From: a virus
Strand: one strand, 5' to 3'
IMG/VR virus record: IMGVR_UViG_3300031841_004169
Span: 1-40,930 of that record
Length of the DNA stretch: 40,930 nt
Both the position numbers and the translations under genes were made by a program. Positions 6,679-14,157 of this stretch are shown in pieces. The notes beneath the pieces are model-generated. The model did no database searches. It was not told the DNA's origin and saw only the letters and a program-made list of their open reading frames with translations. Numbering within the stretch: the first letter of the stretch is position 1; the number at the start of each line of letters is the position of its first letter.

Positions 6679-8060
6679 CCAAACTTGTAATCTTTGATCT
6701 TGACGGTGTACTAATTGATAGTAAAGATTATCATTTTGATGCACTAAACACGGCCCTTGCAAAGGTCGGTGAACAGTATGTGATCTCTCGTCAAGAACAC
6801 GTTAGTATCTACGATGGTTTACCGACCAGACCAAAACTGGAACTTCTTACTAAGAATAAAGGTCTACCAGTTGAACACTATGACCAAATCTGGCAAGACA
6901 AACAAGAGGAGACTCTTAGAGTATTTGATGAAGAGGTCAGAAAAGACTATGAGTTGATGGGATATTTCCAACAACTCAAAGATCAAGGATATAGTATTGC
7001 TGTTGCGTCAAATAGTATTCGCAACACAGTCAAGATCATTCTTTTACGTCTGGGTATTCTTGAGTTTATTGATCTGTACATCAGTAATGAAGATGTATAT
7101 CGCAATAAGCCCTTCCCAGAAATGTATTGGAAGTGTATGATTAGGCTAGGTGCCCTTCCTAGGGATACCGTAATCATCGAAGACAGTCACATTGGTCGTC
7201 AAGGTGCCATCGATAGTAAGTGTCACCTTGTTGCTGTCAATGATCGTAAAGATCTCAACCAAGATAAGATCGATAAGATCAAAACTATTTTAAACGATAC
7301 TAAAAAGAAAAAGATTCCCTGGAGGTCTGAGAAAATGAACGTTCTGGTTCCTATGGCTGGTGCGGGTAGTCGATTTGCCAAGGTCGGTTATACGTTCCCT
7401 AAGCCTCTGATTGAAGTGAAAGGTAAACCCATGATCCAAGTGGTTGTGGAAGGTCTGAATGTAGAGGCCACATACACCTATGTGGTGCAGAAAGAACACT
7501 ATGAGAAGTACAACCTTCAGTATCTTCTGAATCTGTTGACTCCCAATTGCAATATTGTTCAGGTTGATGGTCTGACCGAAGGTGCTGCATGTACTACTCT
7601 GCTTGCGAAAGAGTTCATTGACAATGATGAGCCTTTGATTCTGACGAACTCTGATCAACTCATTCTGTGGGATTCAAATGAAACCCTGTATGCGTTTAAT
7701 AATGACAACGTGGACGGCGGTATCGTCACATTCCCTGCCACACATCCCAAGTGGTCCTTCGCAAAACTTGGTGATGACGGTTATGTGTCTGAGGTTGCCG
7801 AGAAGAAACCCATCAGTGATCACGCTACTGCTGGTATCTACTACTGGAAGCGAGGTTCCGACTACGTTAAGTATGCAGAACAAATGATTGAGAAGAACGT
7901 TCGTACCAATAACGAGTTCTACGTTTGCCCTGTGTACAATGAGGCCATCGAAGATGGTAAGAAGATTCGTATCAAGGAGATTGGTACAGAAGATATGTGG
8001 GGTCTCGGAACTCCTGAAGATCTGAATTACTTCCTGGAGAACTATAAAGGAGAAGTTTGA
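6675..8060 (+). CDS. HAD phosphatase fused to sugar-1-phosphate nucleotidyltransferase
   Basis: Residues 1 to about 210 are a HAD-type hydrolase: FDLDGVLIDS with the two catalytic aspartates, ASNS, a KPFPEMY lysine and IIEDSHIGRQGA. Residues 221-461 are a nucleotidyltransferase: VPMAGAGSRF, FPKPLIEVKGKPM, and the ending GTEDMWGLGTPEDL. The pair would dephosphorylate a sugar phosphate and activate a sugar-1-phosphate, as in GDP-heptose or CMP-sugar pathways; the actual sugar is unknown. An in-frame ATG at 7335 (residue 221), preceded by GGAGG at 7321-7325, could give the second domain as a separate protein. It overlaps both neighbours. Confidence 0.85.
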   Translation: MTKLVIFDLDGVLIDSKDYHFDALNTALAKVGEQYVISRQEHVSIYDGLPTRPKLELLTKNKGLPVEHYDQIWQDKQEETLRVFDEEVRKDYELMGYFQQLKDQGYSIAVASNSIRNTVKIILLRLGILEFIDLYISNEDVYRNKPFPEMYWKCMIRLGALPRDTVIIEDSHIGRQGAIDSKCHLVAVNDRKDLNQDKIDKIKTILNDTKKKKIPWRSEKMNVLVPMAGAGSRFAKVGYTFPKPLIEVKGKPMIQVVVEGLNVEATYTYVVQKEHYEKYNLQYLLNLLTPNCNIVQVDGLTEGAACTTLLAKEFIDNDEPLILTNSDQLILWDSNETLYAFNNDNVDGGIVTFPATHPKWSFAKLGDDGYVSEVAEKKPISDHATAGIYYWKRGSDYVKYAEQMIEKNVRTNNEFYVCPVYNEAIEDGKKIRIKEIGTEDMWGLGTPEDLNYFLENYKGEV

Positions 8061-8788
8061 TGAAAGTTGCCCTTCTATTTTTTGGTCAACCACGTTACCT
8101 GGATGATGAACGTCCATATAACGATTACAAGAGATTGATTCTTGATCGTTATGATACCGACGTTTATATTCACACTTGGTTTGACGAGGAGGGTGGTAAG
8201 TATGATGTATCAACTTGGGCAGAAATGCACGGAGCTAAAAACTGTGTAATTCTGCCTGATGCGATTGAAAGACTGGAAAGGATGTATAATCCTAAAGTCT
8301 TGGTTCATGAAAAACCACAGAAGTTTGAACTGCCTCCTAATGCAAAGGCTTGGGTTGACGAAAAATTCACTGGTCGTCATCCAGAGGGTCACTGGAACCC
8401 TGGAAACTACAGTAATATCATGTCCCAGTTGAAAACTATTCAACGTGTTGCTGAAATTTATGAACAAAGTGGAGATCAACATGACATCATTGTCCTTGCA
8501 AGACTTGATACATACCTTCAGGGATTCCCTGATGATCTTTCTGCCCTCGATCCTGGTAAGTTCTATCTTCCTGGCCATCATCCTCGCTTTCCTGACGTGA
8601 TTCATGTCTTTGGTAAAAAGTATCTGGGATGGATGAAGAATGCATTCAATGATGTTAATCATCCAAGAGTGTATGAAAACATTTGGGAACCTTCTCCCGA
8701 AGCTTTTAAGGGTAATGCTTTCCTTTTGAGGTACAATCAATCTGATCTTGCACCTCACCCAATGAACGCTCATACTATTCGCAAATGA
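8060..8788 (+). CDS. Glycosyltransferase-like protein, 'GQPR' family, copy 2
   Basis: ATG 8060 overlaps the previous stop (TGATG). The 242-residue protein starts MKVALLFFGQPRYLDDERP and carries DRYDTDVYIHTWFDEE, NYSNIMSQLKTIQ and DIIVLARLDTYL. It is closest to copy 3 at 9832 (same DRYDTDVYxHxWxDE block) and more distant from copy 1. Together they suggest duplication and divergence, each copy perhaps acting on a different acceptor. No membrane segment is present. Confidence 0.65.
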   Translation: MKVALLFFGQPRYLDDERPYNDYKRLILDRYDTDVYIHTWFDEEGGKYDVSTWAEMHGAKNCVILPDAIERLERMYNPKVLVHEKPQKFELPPNAKAWVDEKFTGRHPEGHWNPGNYSNIMSQLKTIQRVAEIYEQSGDQHDIIVLARLDTYLQGFPDDLSALDPGKFYLPGHHPRFPDVIHVFGKKYLGWMKNAFNDVNHPRVYENIWEPSPEAFKGNAFLLRYNQSDLAPHPMNAHTIRK

Positions 8789-9474
8789 ATAATATCAGAC
8801 TTTGCATATTCGACGTTGATGGAGTACTCGTAAATAGTCGAGCACTCCATTATCCTGCAACCAGAGATGCTCTTGCAGAATATGGTTGTGAATATAGTCG
8901 GGATGATGATGACAACTTTGGTACTATTCCTACTAGACATAAGTTGCATCTTCTTGCAGAGTATGGTCGGATTTCTATAGATGATGTTAATGATATTTGG
9001 GAATTAAAAGACACGTTTGCATGTGAATATTTTGATGACACGATTCTTGTAAATGAACAGATTAAACCATTGTTTGATGAGTTAAAGAGTCGTGGTATAA
9101 GGATTGCCTTGGGTTCAAATGCAAGGTACACTTTCCTTAGAAAGGTAGTTGATACCTTAGGAGTAGATGACCTGGTTGATTATGTCACCAGTGCTCAAGA
9201 TGGAAAAGCTAAACCCGATCCATACATGTATATCAATGCTATGGATAAGTTTTTCACATCACCAAACGAAACTATCATCTTTGAAGATAGTGAAGTTGGA
9301 AGACAAGCCGCATATGCAAGTGGGGCTTGGGTTTATGAAGTTGAATCTTACGATGAACTCTCCCTTGGTATTTTAAATGAAACTGATTGCTCATCGGGCC
9401 AATTTAAATGGTCCAAATCTATTAACAGAAAACAGTCCAGAACAGATTCAACACTGTATCGAAAATGGCGTTGA
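8785..9474 (+). CDS. HAD-superfamily hydrolase
   Basis: The 229-residue protein has CIFDVDGVLVNSR at the N-terminus (two catalytic Asp), GSNARYTFLRK as motif II, GKAKPDPYMY for the motif III lysine and IIFEDSEVGRQAA as motif IV. It is related to the HAD half of the fusion at 6675 and probably also removes phosphate from a sugar phosphate. Its last 98 bases overlap the next gene in another frame, unusually long for this operon. The extra C-terminal tail (GQFKWSKSINRKQSRTDS) looks low-quality, so the gene may have lost an earlier stop. Confidence 0.8.
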   Translation: MNNIRLCIFDVDGVLVNSRALHYPATRDALAEYGCEYSRDDDDNFGTIPTRHKLHLLAEYGRISIDDVNDIWELKDTFACEYFDDTILVNEQIKPLFDELKSRGIRIALGSNARYTFLRKVVDTLGVDDLVDYVTSAQDGKAKPDPYMYINAMDKFFTSPNETIIFEDSEVGRQAAYASGAWVYEVESYDELSLGILNETDCSSGQFKWSKSINRKQSRTDSTLYRKWR

Positions 9475-9835
9475 TGTAGAAATCGATGTCCGATATGATC
9501 CAAAGACAGAAAGACTTTGGTTGGGTCATGATGAACCTCAGTATCCTGTAACTTGGTGGTGGTTAGCTGGTCGATCAGAACATCTCTGGATTCATTGTAA
9601 AGATATTACCACTCTCCATACATTTACAAATGCAACGAGTGGTTATAATTATTTTTGGCATCAGGAAGATGATTTTACTCTGACAAGTAAACAGTACATC
9701 TGGACATATCCTGGTAAACCATATACCAGTAAAAGTGTAATCGTGATGCCAGAGTGGAATGAACCAAACTGGGACACTTTGAGAGTCACTAATTGTTATG
9801 GTATTTGTACTGACTATGTTGAGAAACTGAGATGA
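9377..9835 (+). CDS. Small GDPD-like protein (glycerophosphodiester phosphodiesterase fold)
   Basis: The N-terminus MKLIAHRANLNGPN, then TENSPEQIQHCIENG, DVEIDVRYD and LWLGHDEPQY, reproduces the catalytic core of GDPD enzymes: the HR pair, the E.D metal ligands and the second His of GHD. At 152 residues it is well short of the usual 240 or more, so the barrel is trimmed or minimal. Its role here may be cleavage of a phosphodiester-linked sugar or lipid head group (inference). It overlaps both neighbours, by 98 and 4 bases. Confidence 0.7.
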   Translation: MKLIAHRANLNGPNLLTENSPEQIQHCIENGVDVEIDVRYDPKTERLWLGHDEPQYPVTWWWLAGRSEHLWIHCKDITTLHTFTNATSGYNYFWHQEDDFTLTSKQYIWTYPGKPYTSKSVIVMPEWNEPNWDTLRVTNCYGICTDYVEKLR

Positions 9836-10575
9836 AAGTAGCTTGTTTATACTACGGTCAACCAAGATTCACAAACAATCCATATTGTTATGAGAGTCAT
9901 AAGAAGTTTATCTTTGATCGTTACGATACTGATGTCTATGCACATCTCTGGTGGGATGAAGATGAAGACTATGATCGATCTCATGTGACTGACTGGGAGT
10001 TCTCCACCTGGTTGCAGATGGAGAAATGTCCTAAGGATCGTGAGGATCTGGCCAGATTCGTTGAAAAGTGGAAACCACTTAAGATGAAGACTTCCAAACC
10101 AAAAGAGTTTTGGAATGAGAAGATGTGGTCAGAACTTGAGAGTCGATTTGATACTGAGAGGTTTCATAAAAAGAACTTTCATAACCAACTATCACAGTTG
10201 TATTCGATTCAACAAGTCAGTGAACTTGTAGAAGATTACAATCAATATGATTTTATCATCACTATCAGGTCAGATATAAATATCTGGGATTATCCAGATC
10301 TGAACCAGATTCCGAAGAATAAATTCTACCTTTCAAGTCACGCGATGCCATTCCCTGACTTGGGATTTATCTTCTCTCCGAGGTTCAAAAGAGTTTTACG
10401 GACTTATGAACACTGTGAAAAAAATCTGGTGAACTGGGATGCTTGTTGGGCTCCTGTCGCAGAAGCCTTCAAGTATTCTTGTTATAAACGTAACTATAGT
10501 GAGAGTGATCTGCTTCGTGGTCCTCTTCCGTTGCGTCTCGTTCGTGGAGTAGATTGTAAAGGACCTAGTTGGTAA
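9832..10575 (+). CDS. Glycosyltransferase-like protein, 'GQPR' family, copy 3
   Basis: A 247-residue relative of the gene at 8060, with MKVACLYYGQPRFT, DRYDTDVYAHLWWDEDED, NFHNQLSQLYSIQQ and YDFIITIRSDINIW. It starts in an ATGA overlap with the GDPD-like gene. The conserved D in IRSD and the acidic DEDED loop are candidates for metal binding. No GT family number can be given from sequence alone. Confidence 0.65.
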   Translation: MKVACLYYGQPRFTNNPYCYESHKKFIFDRYDTDVYAHLWWDEDEDYDRSHVTDWEFSTWLQMEKCPKDREDLARFVEKWKPLKMKTSKPKEFWNEKMWSELESRFDTERFHKKNFHNQLSQLYSIQQVSELVEDYNQYDFIITIRSDINIWDYPDLNQIPKNKFYLSSHAMPFPDLGFIFSPRFKRVLRTYEHCEKNLVNWDACWAPVAEAFKYSCYKRNYSESDLLRGPLPLRLVRGVDCKGPSW

Positions 10576-11282
10576 TGAAAAGAGTTGGAAAACATGCATG
10601 GGGCAGTCCAAAGTGTGCCATTTCTTTACTTCATAATGTTTGGAGTAAAGTAAAAACCGATAAGGATTATGCATTTCTTCTCGCTCGTAATCCTTATAAC
10701 AGACTAGTGAGTGTGTACACTGAAAAAGTAATTGATGTTAACTGTAGATTTGCACATCAAAAAGAGGTAAATTCAAATGATTATGAATCGCGTGGCGATC
10801 TTATGATCAAAAGTGCTCGAAGGTTTACAAACATCAATAATAGTACTGATCCAAGATTTAGTGTCAAAAATCTTTCTTTTAAACAATTTGCCCTTTGGAT
10901 AGACAAAGATTGGTTGTACAGACAAGATGAACACGTAGCTCCTCAAACCAGAGATAAACCTAATCTTGTTTTTGATGACATCATCTTTGTGGAAGATCTT
11001 CCTGGTTGTTTTGAAATTCCAAGAGATCGATTGGATGTTGAAGTTGATTGTTCAAAAAATAATCTTTTACTTCTTGGTGGTACAGACAAGGGAGACAGTC
11101 ATGCAACTCCAACTAAAAAAGATCTAAATGATATCTCAGATGCATGGGATAAACCTGCAGAATTTTGGTGGTCAAAAGAAGCCGTGCCAAAAGACTATTC
11201 ATTGATGTATGATGATGAATTGAGAGATCATGTATACGAATTGTTCAGAGAAGATTTTGAGTACCTAGGATTGAGTAAATGA
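10575..11282 (+). CDS. Sulfotransferase (carbohydrate sulfotransferase type)
   Basis: ATG 10575 is chosen over a TTG two codons upstream; it overlaps the previous stop (TAATG). The segment FLLARNPYNRLVSVYTEK (about residues 34-51) is the 3'-phosphate-binding motif of Golgi-type carbohydrate sulfotransferases. GSPKCAISLLHNVW near the N-terminus may be the reduced 5'-PSB loop, and DEHVAPQ plus a C-terminal YELFREDFEYLG also fit the family. It would move sulfate from PAPS to a sugar. Within this operon the likely target is the glycan built by its neighbours. It is soluble, 235 residues. Confidence 0.8.
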   Translation: MKRVGKHAWGSPKCAISLLHNVWSKVKTDKDYAFLLARNPYNRLVSVYTEKVIDVNCRFAHQKEVNSNDYESRGDLMIKSARRFTNINNSTDPRFSVKNLSFKQFALWIDKDWLYRQDEHVAPQTRDKPNLVFDDIIFVEDLPGCFEIPRDRLDVEVDCSKNNLLLLGGTDKGDSHATPTKKDLNDISDAWDKPAEFWWSKEAVPKDYSLMYDDELRDHVYELFREDFEYLGLSK

Positions 11283-12232
11283 AAATCACACTAATTGGCC
11301 CTGGTATCATGCCTATCCCTCCAACTGGCTGGGGTGCGTGTGAGATTCTTATCTGGGATACAAAACTTGCTTTAGAGAAACTGGGCCATGAGGTTCAGAT
11401 TGTTAACACAAAGGACGGAAGACAGATTATTGGCGAGATCAATAACTTCCGTCCTGATTTTGTACATGTACATTACGATGAATTTATTCCTATCGTTCCC
11501 TTCATTCAATATCCAAATGCAATCACCAGTCACTTTGGGTATTTGGAACGACGTGAAATGTTCAATGGTTACATCAATGTAGCCAATGAGTTCCAACGTA
11601 TCAAACCCAATATCTTTTGCCTCTCTGAGGGTATTCAGAAGGTCTACAACGTGATGTTTGATATTCCAAAGGATAAGACATGGATCACTCCAAACGGAGT
11701 CAATACAGACTCATTTGAGTACGTTGATGATCCAACATATGCTGGTCGTAGTATCTACTTGGCCAAGATTGATTACCGCAAACGTCAACATCTTTTCCAA
11801 AGTATTGAAAGTCTGTGGTTTGCTGGTAATATTGCAGACGATCGATTCAATCAGAAGAAGAATTATCTTGGTGAATGGTCTAAGGATAAACTGTATAATG
11901 AACTGACCGAATACGGTAATCTGGTTCTCCTATCTGATGGTGAGGCCCATCCCCTTGTCTGCATGGAAGCACTTGCCTCAGGTCTTGGAGTTGTCGTTTG
12001 TGAGTGGGGTAAAGCTAACCTAGATACCAGTAAGGAATTCATTACGGTCATCCCCGAGAACAAGATCAACGACATTGAATACGTTGAACAAAAGATCATC
12101 GAGAACAGAATGTACTCGATTGAACATCGCGATGAGATCCGTGAGTATGGCCTGACATTTGATTGGGTCAATGTCCTGAGTAAACACTACATCCCTGCAG
12201 TTGAAAATGTTATCGCAAACCATGGATCGTAA
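11279..12232 (+). CDS. GT4/GT1-type glycosyltransferase (GT-B fold)
   Basis: The N-terminus MKITLIGPGIMPIPPTGWGA has the usual Gly-rich acceptor-side loop, followed by ALEKLGHEV and DFVHVHYDEF. ITPNGVNTDSF is the typical inter-domain motif. SDGEAHPLVCMEALASGLGV near residue 220-240 is the E-x7-E donor-binding motif of GT4 enzymes. At 317 residues it is slightly shorter than most, since the segment after NGVNTD is reduced. Overlaps its neighbours by 4 and 11 bases. Confidence 0.88.
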   Translation: MKITLIGPGIMPIPPTGWGACEILIWDTKLALEKLGHEVQIVNTKDGRQIIGEINNFRPDFVHVHYDEFIPIVPFIQYPNAITSHFGYLERREMFNGYINVANEFQRIKPNIFCLSEGIQKVYNVMFDIPKDKTWITPNGVNTDSFEYVDDPTYAGRSIYLAKIDYRKRQHLFQSIESLWFAGNIADDRFNQKKNYLGEWSKDKLYNELTEYGNLVLLSDGEAHPLVCMEALASGLGVVVCEWGKANLDTSKEFITVIPENKINDIEYVEQKIIENRMYSIEHRDEIREYGLTFDWVNVLSKHYIPAVENVIANHGS

Positions 12233-12986
12233 TAAGGCTGCATATAAGTTAAAAGACTTTGGTCCTTTGTACATCATCAATCTTGATGATCAACCAGAAC
12301 GTTGGAACTGGATGAAGGATCAACTTGACTATTGGAAAATTGAAAACTACGAAAGGATCTCTGCCTTTGATGGTCGCAATAGTGATCTGAGTGAGATTAT
12401 CTCTGGTGCATATCCCAATGCGGTTACTGCTCCTGAGATTGGTTGTGTTACCTCTCACTTAAAGGCTATTAAACACTGGTATGACACTACAGACGCACCG
12501 TATGGTGTCTTCATGGAAGATGATTGTGACTTTGTTTCTGTAGGACATTGGCCTTTCTCTTGGAGAGAGGTCATGCAACGTATCCCATATGACTGGGATT
12601 GTTTTCAGATTGCAGTTATCAATCCAAGGAAACTGGTTGCAAATATTCACCCACGATATATTGATGATTATTCTACGGCTGCATTTGTAGTCAACCGTAG
12701 GTACGCAGAGAAGTTGATGCACTTCCATTGTCGCGGTGATAAATTCAAGTTGGATAATGGTGTCAGACCTCGCGCTGTGGCTGATGACTTGATCTATAAC
12801 GCAGGTAAGACCTACGCAATGCCTCTGTTCCTATACAAGTTGGAGTTAGGTTCTTCGATTCATGAGGATCACGTTGAGGTCTTCCATAAGAACTCTCGCA
12901 TCGGTCTGGATCACTTCTGGGTCAACCAGGCCACAGATCTTCCTATCGATTCGTTCTTCCAATACGACACTCATGAGTTGGGTTAA
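12222..12986 (+). CDS. GT25 family glycosyltransferase (LPS-type)
   Basis: The 254-residue protein contains YIINLDDQPERWNWM, RISAFDGRNSD, a GCVTSHLKA segment and a YGVFMEDDCDF strand with acidic metal-binding residues. All are typical of GT25 enzymes that extend lipooligosaccharide cores with galactose or related sugars. Start 12222 (MDRNKAAYK) overlaps the previous stop by 11 bases; an ATG at 12207 is possible. It is the last gene of the glycan operon, and no terminator is seen before the promoter at 12997. Confidence 0.85.
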   Translation: MDRNKAAYKLKDFGPLYIINLDDQPERWNWMKDQLDYWKIENYERISAFDGRNSDLSEIISGAYPNAVTAPEIGCVTSHLKAIKHWYDTTDAPYGVFMEDDCDFVSVGHWPFSWREVMQRIPYDWDCFQIAVINPRKLVANIHPRYIDDYSTAAFVVNRRYAEKLMHFHCRGDKFKLDNGVRPRAVADDLIYNAGKTYAMPLFLYKLELGSSIHEDHVEVFHKNSRIGLDHFWVNQATDLPIDSFFQYDTHELG

Positions 12987-12996
12987 CCGTCAGCCC

Positions 12997-13030
12997 TTGA
13001 CATTAACCAAATTTTAAGATAGTATAAATA
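12997..13030 (+). promoter_or_regulatory. Dual promoter: sigma-70-like overlapping T4-type late box
   Basis: TTGACA (12997-13002) is followed after exactly 17 bases by TAGTAT (13020-13025), which runs into TATAAATA (13023-13030), the T4 late-promoter box. The same arrangement, preceded by CCC, occurs at 16409-16442 upstream of psbA. It would give host-polymerase transcription early and gp55/gp33-type transcription late (inference). Confidence 0.65.
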
Positions 13031-13033
13031 CTC

Positions 13034-13186
13034 AACGATCCTATTAAGGATTGTTACAATTGGCACATGTGCCAGTTCGCCCAGAGGTTGCCTCAATTAC
13101 TCGCGAATCTGTGGTATACTAAATCTGCGATCGGGAGTCGAACCGATCCTTCATCTGCGGGTAATCATTCCGCAAGTAATCAAAGG
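13034..13186 (+). promoter_or_regulatory. Structured 5' leader of the first secreted protein
   Basis: Three successive elements lie in the leader. A 9-bp stem AACGATCCT/AGGATTGTT sits at 13034-13055. A perfect palindrome TGGCACATGTGCCA is at 13061-13074. Downstream of an extended -10 at 13112-13120, GATCGG/CCGATC (13129-13134/13143-13148) is followed by TTCATC, the stem TGCGG/CCGCA (13156-13160/13170-13174) and AGTAATC. The last part resembles the TTCATC...CGCAAGTAA pattern of the glutamine-type element at 26032. AAAGG (13182-13186) is the likely ribosome site for the ATG at 13195. Confidence 0.5.
13112..13120 (+). promoter_or_regulatory. Extended -10 promoter (TGGTATACT)
   Basis: TGG directly before TATACT makes an extended -10 element, with no well-spaced -35. 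Transcription would begin near 13127 and exclude the upstream hairpins, giving a shorter leader. It is a second, probably host-type promoter for the gene at 13195. Confidence 0.5.
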
Positions 13187-13194
13187 TAATTCAA

Positions 13195-13575
13195 ATGTTT
13201 AAGTCTGTATTCGCAGCAACTGCTGCTCTCTCCGTTTCTGCTGGTGCTGCCGTTGCAGGTCCCTATGTGAATGTCGAAACCAACGCTGGTTGGGCTGGCG
13301 ATGACTACACTGGAGCCGTTACCGATCTTCACGTTGGCTACGAAGGTTATGTGGGTGACGGTGATGCTTCCTGGTATGTCCAGGGTGGCCCTTCCATTGT
13401 TTCCCCTGACGGTGCTGAGTCGGAAACCCGTTACAGTGGGAAAATTGGTGCTTCTGCTCCTCTGACCAGCAGTATTGGTATCTATGGTGAACTGAGTGCT
13501 GCTACCGCAGGTACTGAACTCTCTACCGATGACCTTAACGTCGGTGGTAAACTGGGTGTGAAGTACAACTTCTGA
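13195..13575 (+). CDS. Secreted small beta-rich protein, porin-like (126 aa)
   Basis: A signal peptide (MFKSVFAATAALSVSAGAAVA) is followed by a mature start GPYVNVETNAGW. The mature part, about 105 residues, is rich in G, S, Y and alternating strands, and ends VGGKLGVKYNF, with a terminal Phe like the C-terminal signal of outer-membrane beta-barrel proteins. The gene at 13774 shares the GPYV mature start and KYKF end, so the two are likely paralogues. The protein would go to the host periplasm or outer membrane during infection. Codons look highly expressed. A terminator follows. Function unknown. Confidence 0.75.
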   Translation: MFKSVFAATAALSVSAGAAVAGPYVNVETNAGWAGDDYTGAVTDLHVGYEGYVGDGDASWYVQGGPSIVSPDGAESETRYSGKIGASAPLTSSIGIYGELSAATAGTELSTDDLNVGGKLGVKYNF

Positions 13576-13596
13576 TATTCAGATAGATAAAATCAG

Positions 13597-13623
13597 GACT
13601 CCCTTACAAGGGGGTCTTTTTTT
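13597..13623 (+). terminator. Rho-independent terminator
   Basis: GACTCCCT/AGGGGGTC (13597-13604/13609-13616, one G-T pair) with a short loop is followed by seven T. It insulates the first secreted-protein gene from the Pho-box promoter. Confidence 0.85.
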
Positions 13624-13670
13624 GTGTTAAATTTTATTTAAACCGTTCTATATACCAAGGTTTGTCTAAA

Positions 13671-13724
13671 GTTAAATCAACTTAACTTGATTTTAACGAC
13701 GAAATCCGAAGACAGTGTTATGAT
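13671..13724 (+). promoter_or_regulatory. Tandem Pho box and extended -10 promoter
   Basis: Three TTAA cores lie 10 and 11 bases apart (13672, 13682, 13693). CTTAACTT (13681-13688) and TTTAACGA (13692-13699) with a 3-base gap match the cyanobacterial PhoB/SphR box pattern; GTTAAATC (13671-13678) is a third half-site. An extended -10, TGTTATGAT (13716-13724), follows. It probably drives the gene at 13774 and pstS under phosphate starvation through the host PhoB/SphR regulator. Confidence 0.65.
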
Positions 13725-13773
13725 ACACAGGTCTTCAACGGACAAACCCGAAAACATTACAAAGGAATTTCAA

Positions 13774-14133
13774 ATGAAAGCAATCGCACTTGCCGCACTG
13801 GCAGCTTCTGCACTGGCGACACCTGCCCTTGCGGGACCCTATGTCGAGTCCAAGCATGAATTCAAAGGTACAGATAATGACTACTCCAAGACCGTACATC
13901 AGGGTCGTGTAGGTTATGAATGGAAAGTGGGTTCTATGAAGCCTTACATCGAAGGTGGTGCTGGTGTATCTTATCCTGATGCTGGTGAGAGCAGCACTTT
14001 TACCGCACTGGAAGTCGGAACCAAACTGAAGGTTACTGATCAGTTCTCTGCTTATGGTAAGTTTGAGAACATCTTCCAAGACGATGACACCCGTGACTGG
14101 AAGGTTGAAATGGGCACCAAGTACAAGTTCTGA
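13774..14133 (+). CDS. Secreted small beta-rich protein, paralogue of 13195 gene (119 aa)
   Basis: ATG 13774 is chosen because it has AAAGGA upstream and begins a clean signal peptide (MKAIALAALAASALATPALA) cut before GPYVESKHEF. An in-frame ATG at 13687 would lengthen it with an unlikely leader. The mature part of about 99 residues alternates strands and ends MGTKYKF, with a terminal Phe as in beta-barrel outer-membrane proteins. It lies under the Pho box and 24 bases ahead of pstS, so it may be a phosphate-stress envelope protein (inference). Confidence 0.75.
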   Translation: MKAIALAALAASALATPALAGPYVESKHEFKGTDNDYSKTVHQGRVGYEWKVGSMKPYIEGGAGVSYPDAGESSTFTALEVGTKLKVTDQFSAYGKFENIFQDDDTRDWKVEMGTKYKF

Positions 14134-14157
14134 TTCACAAGATAGAGTAGAAAATAA

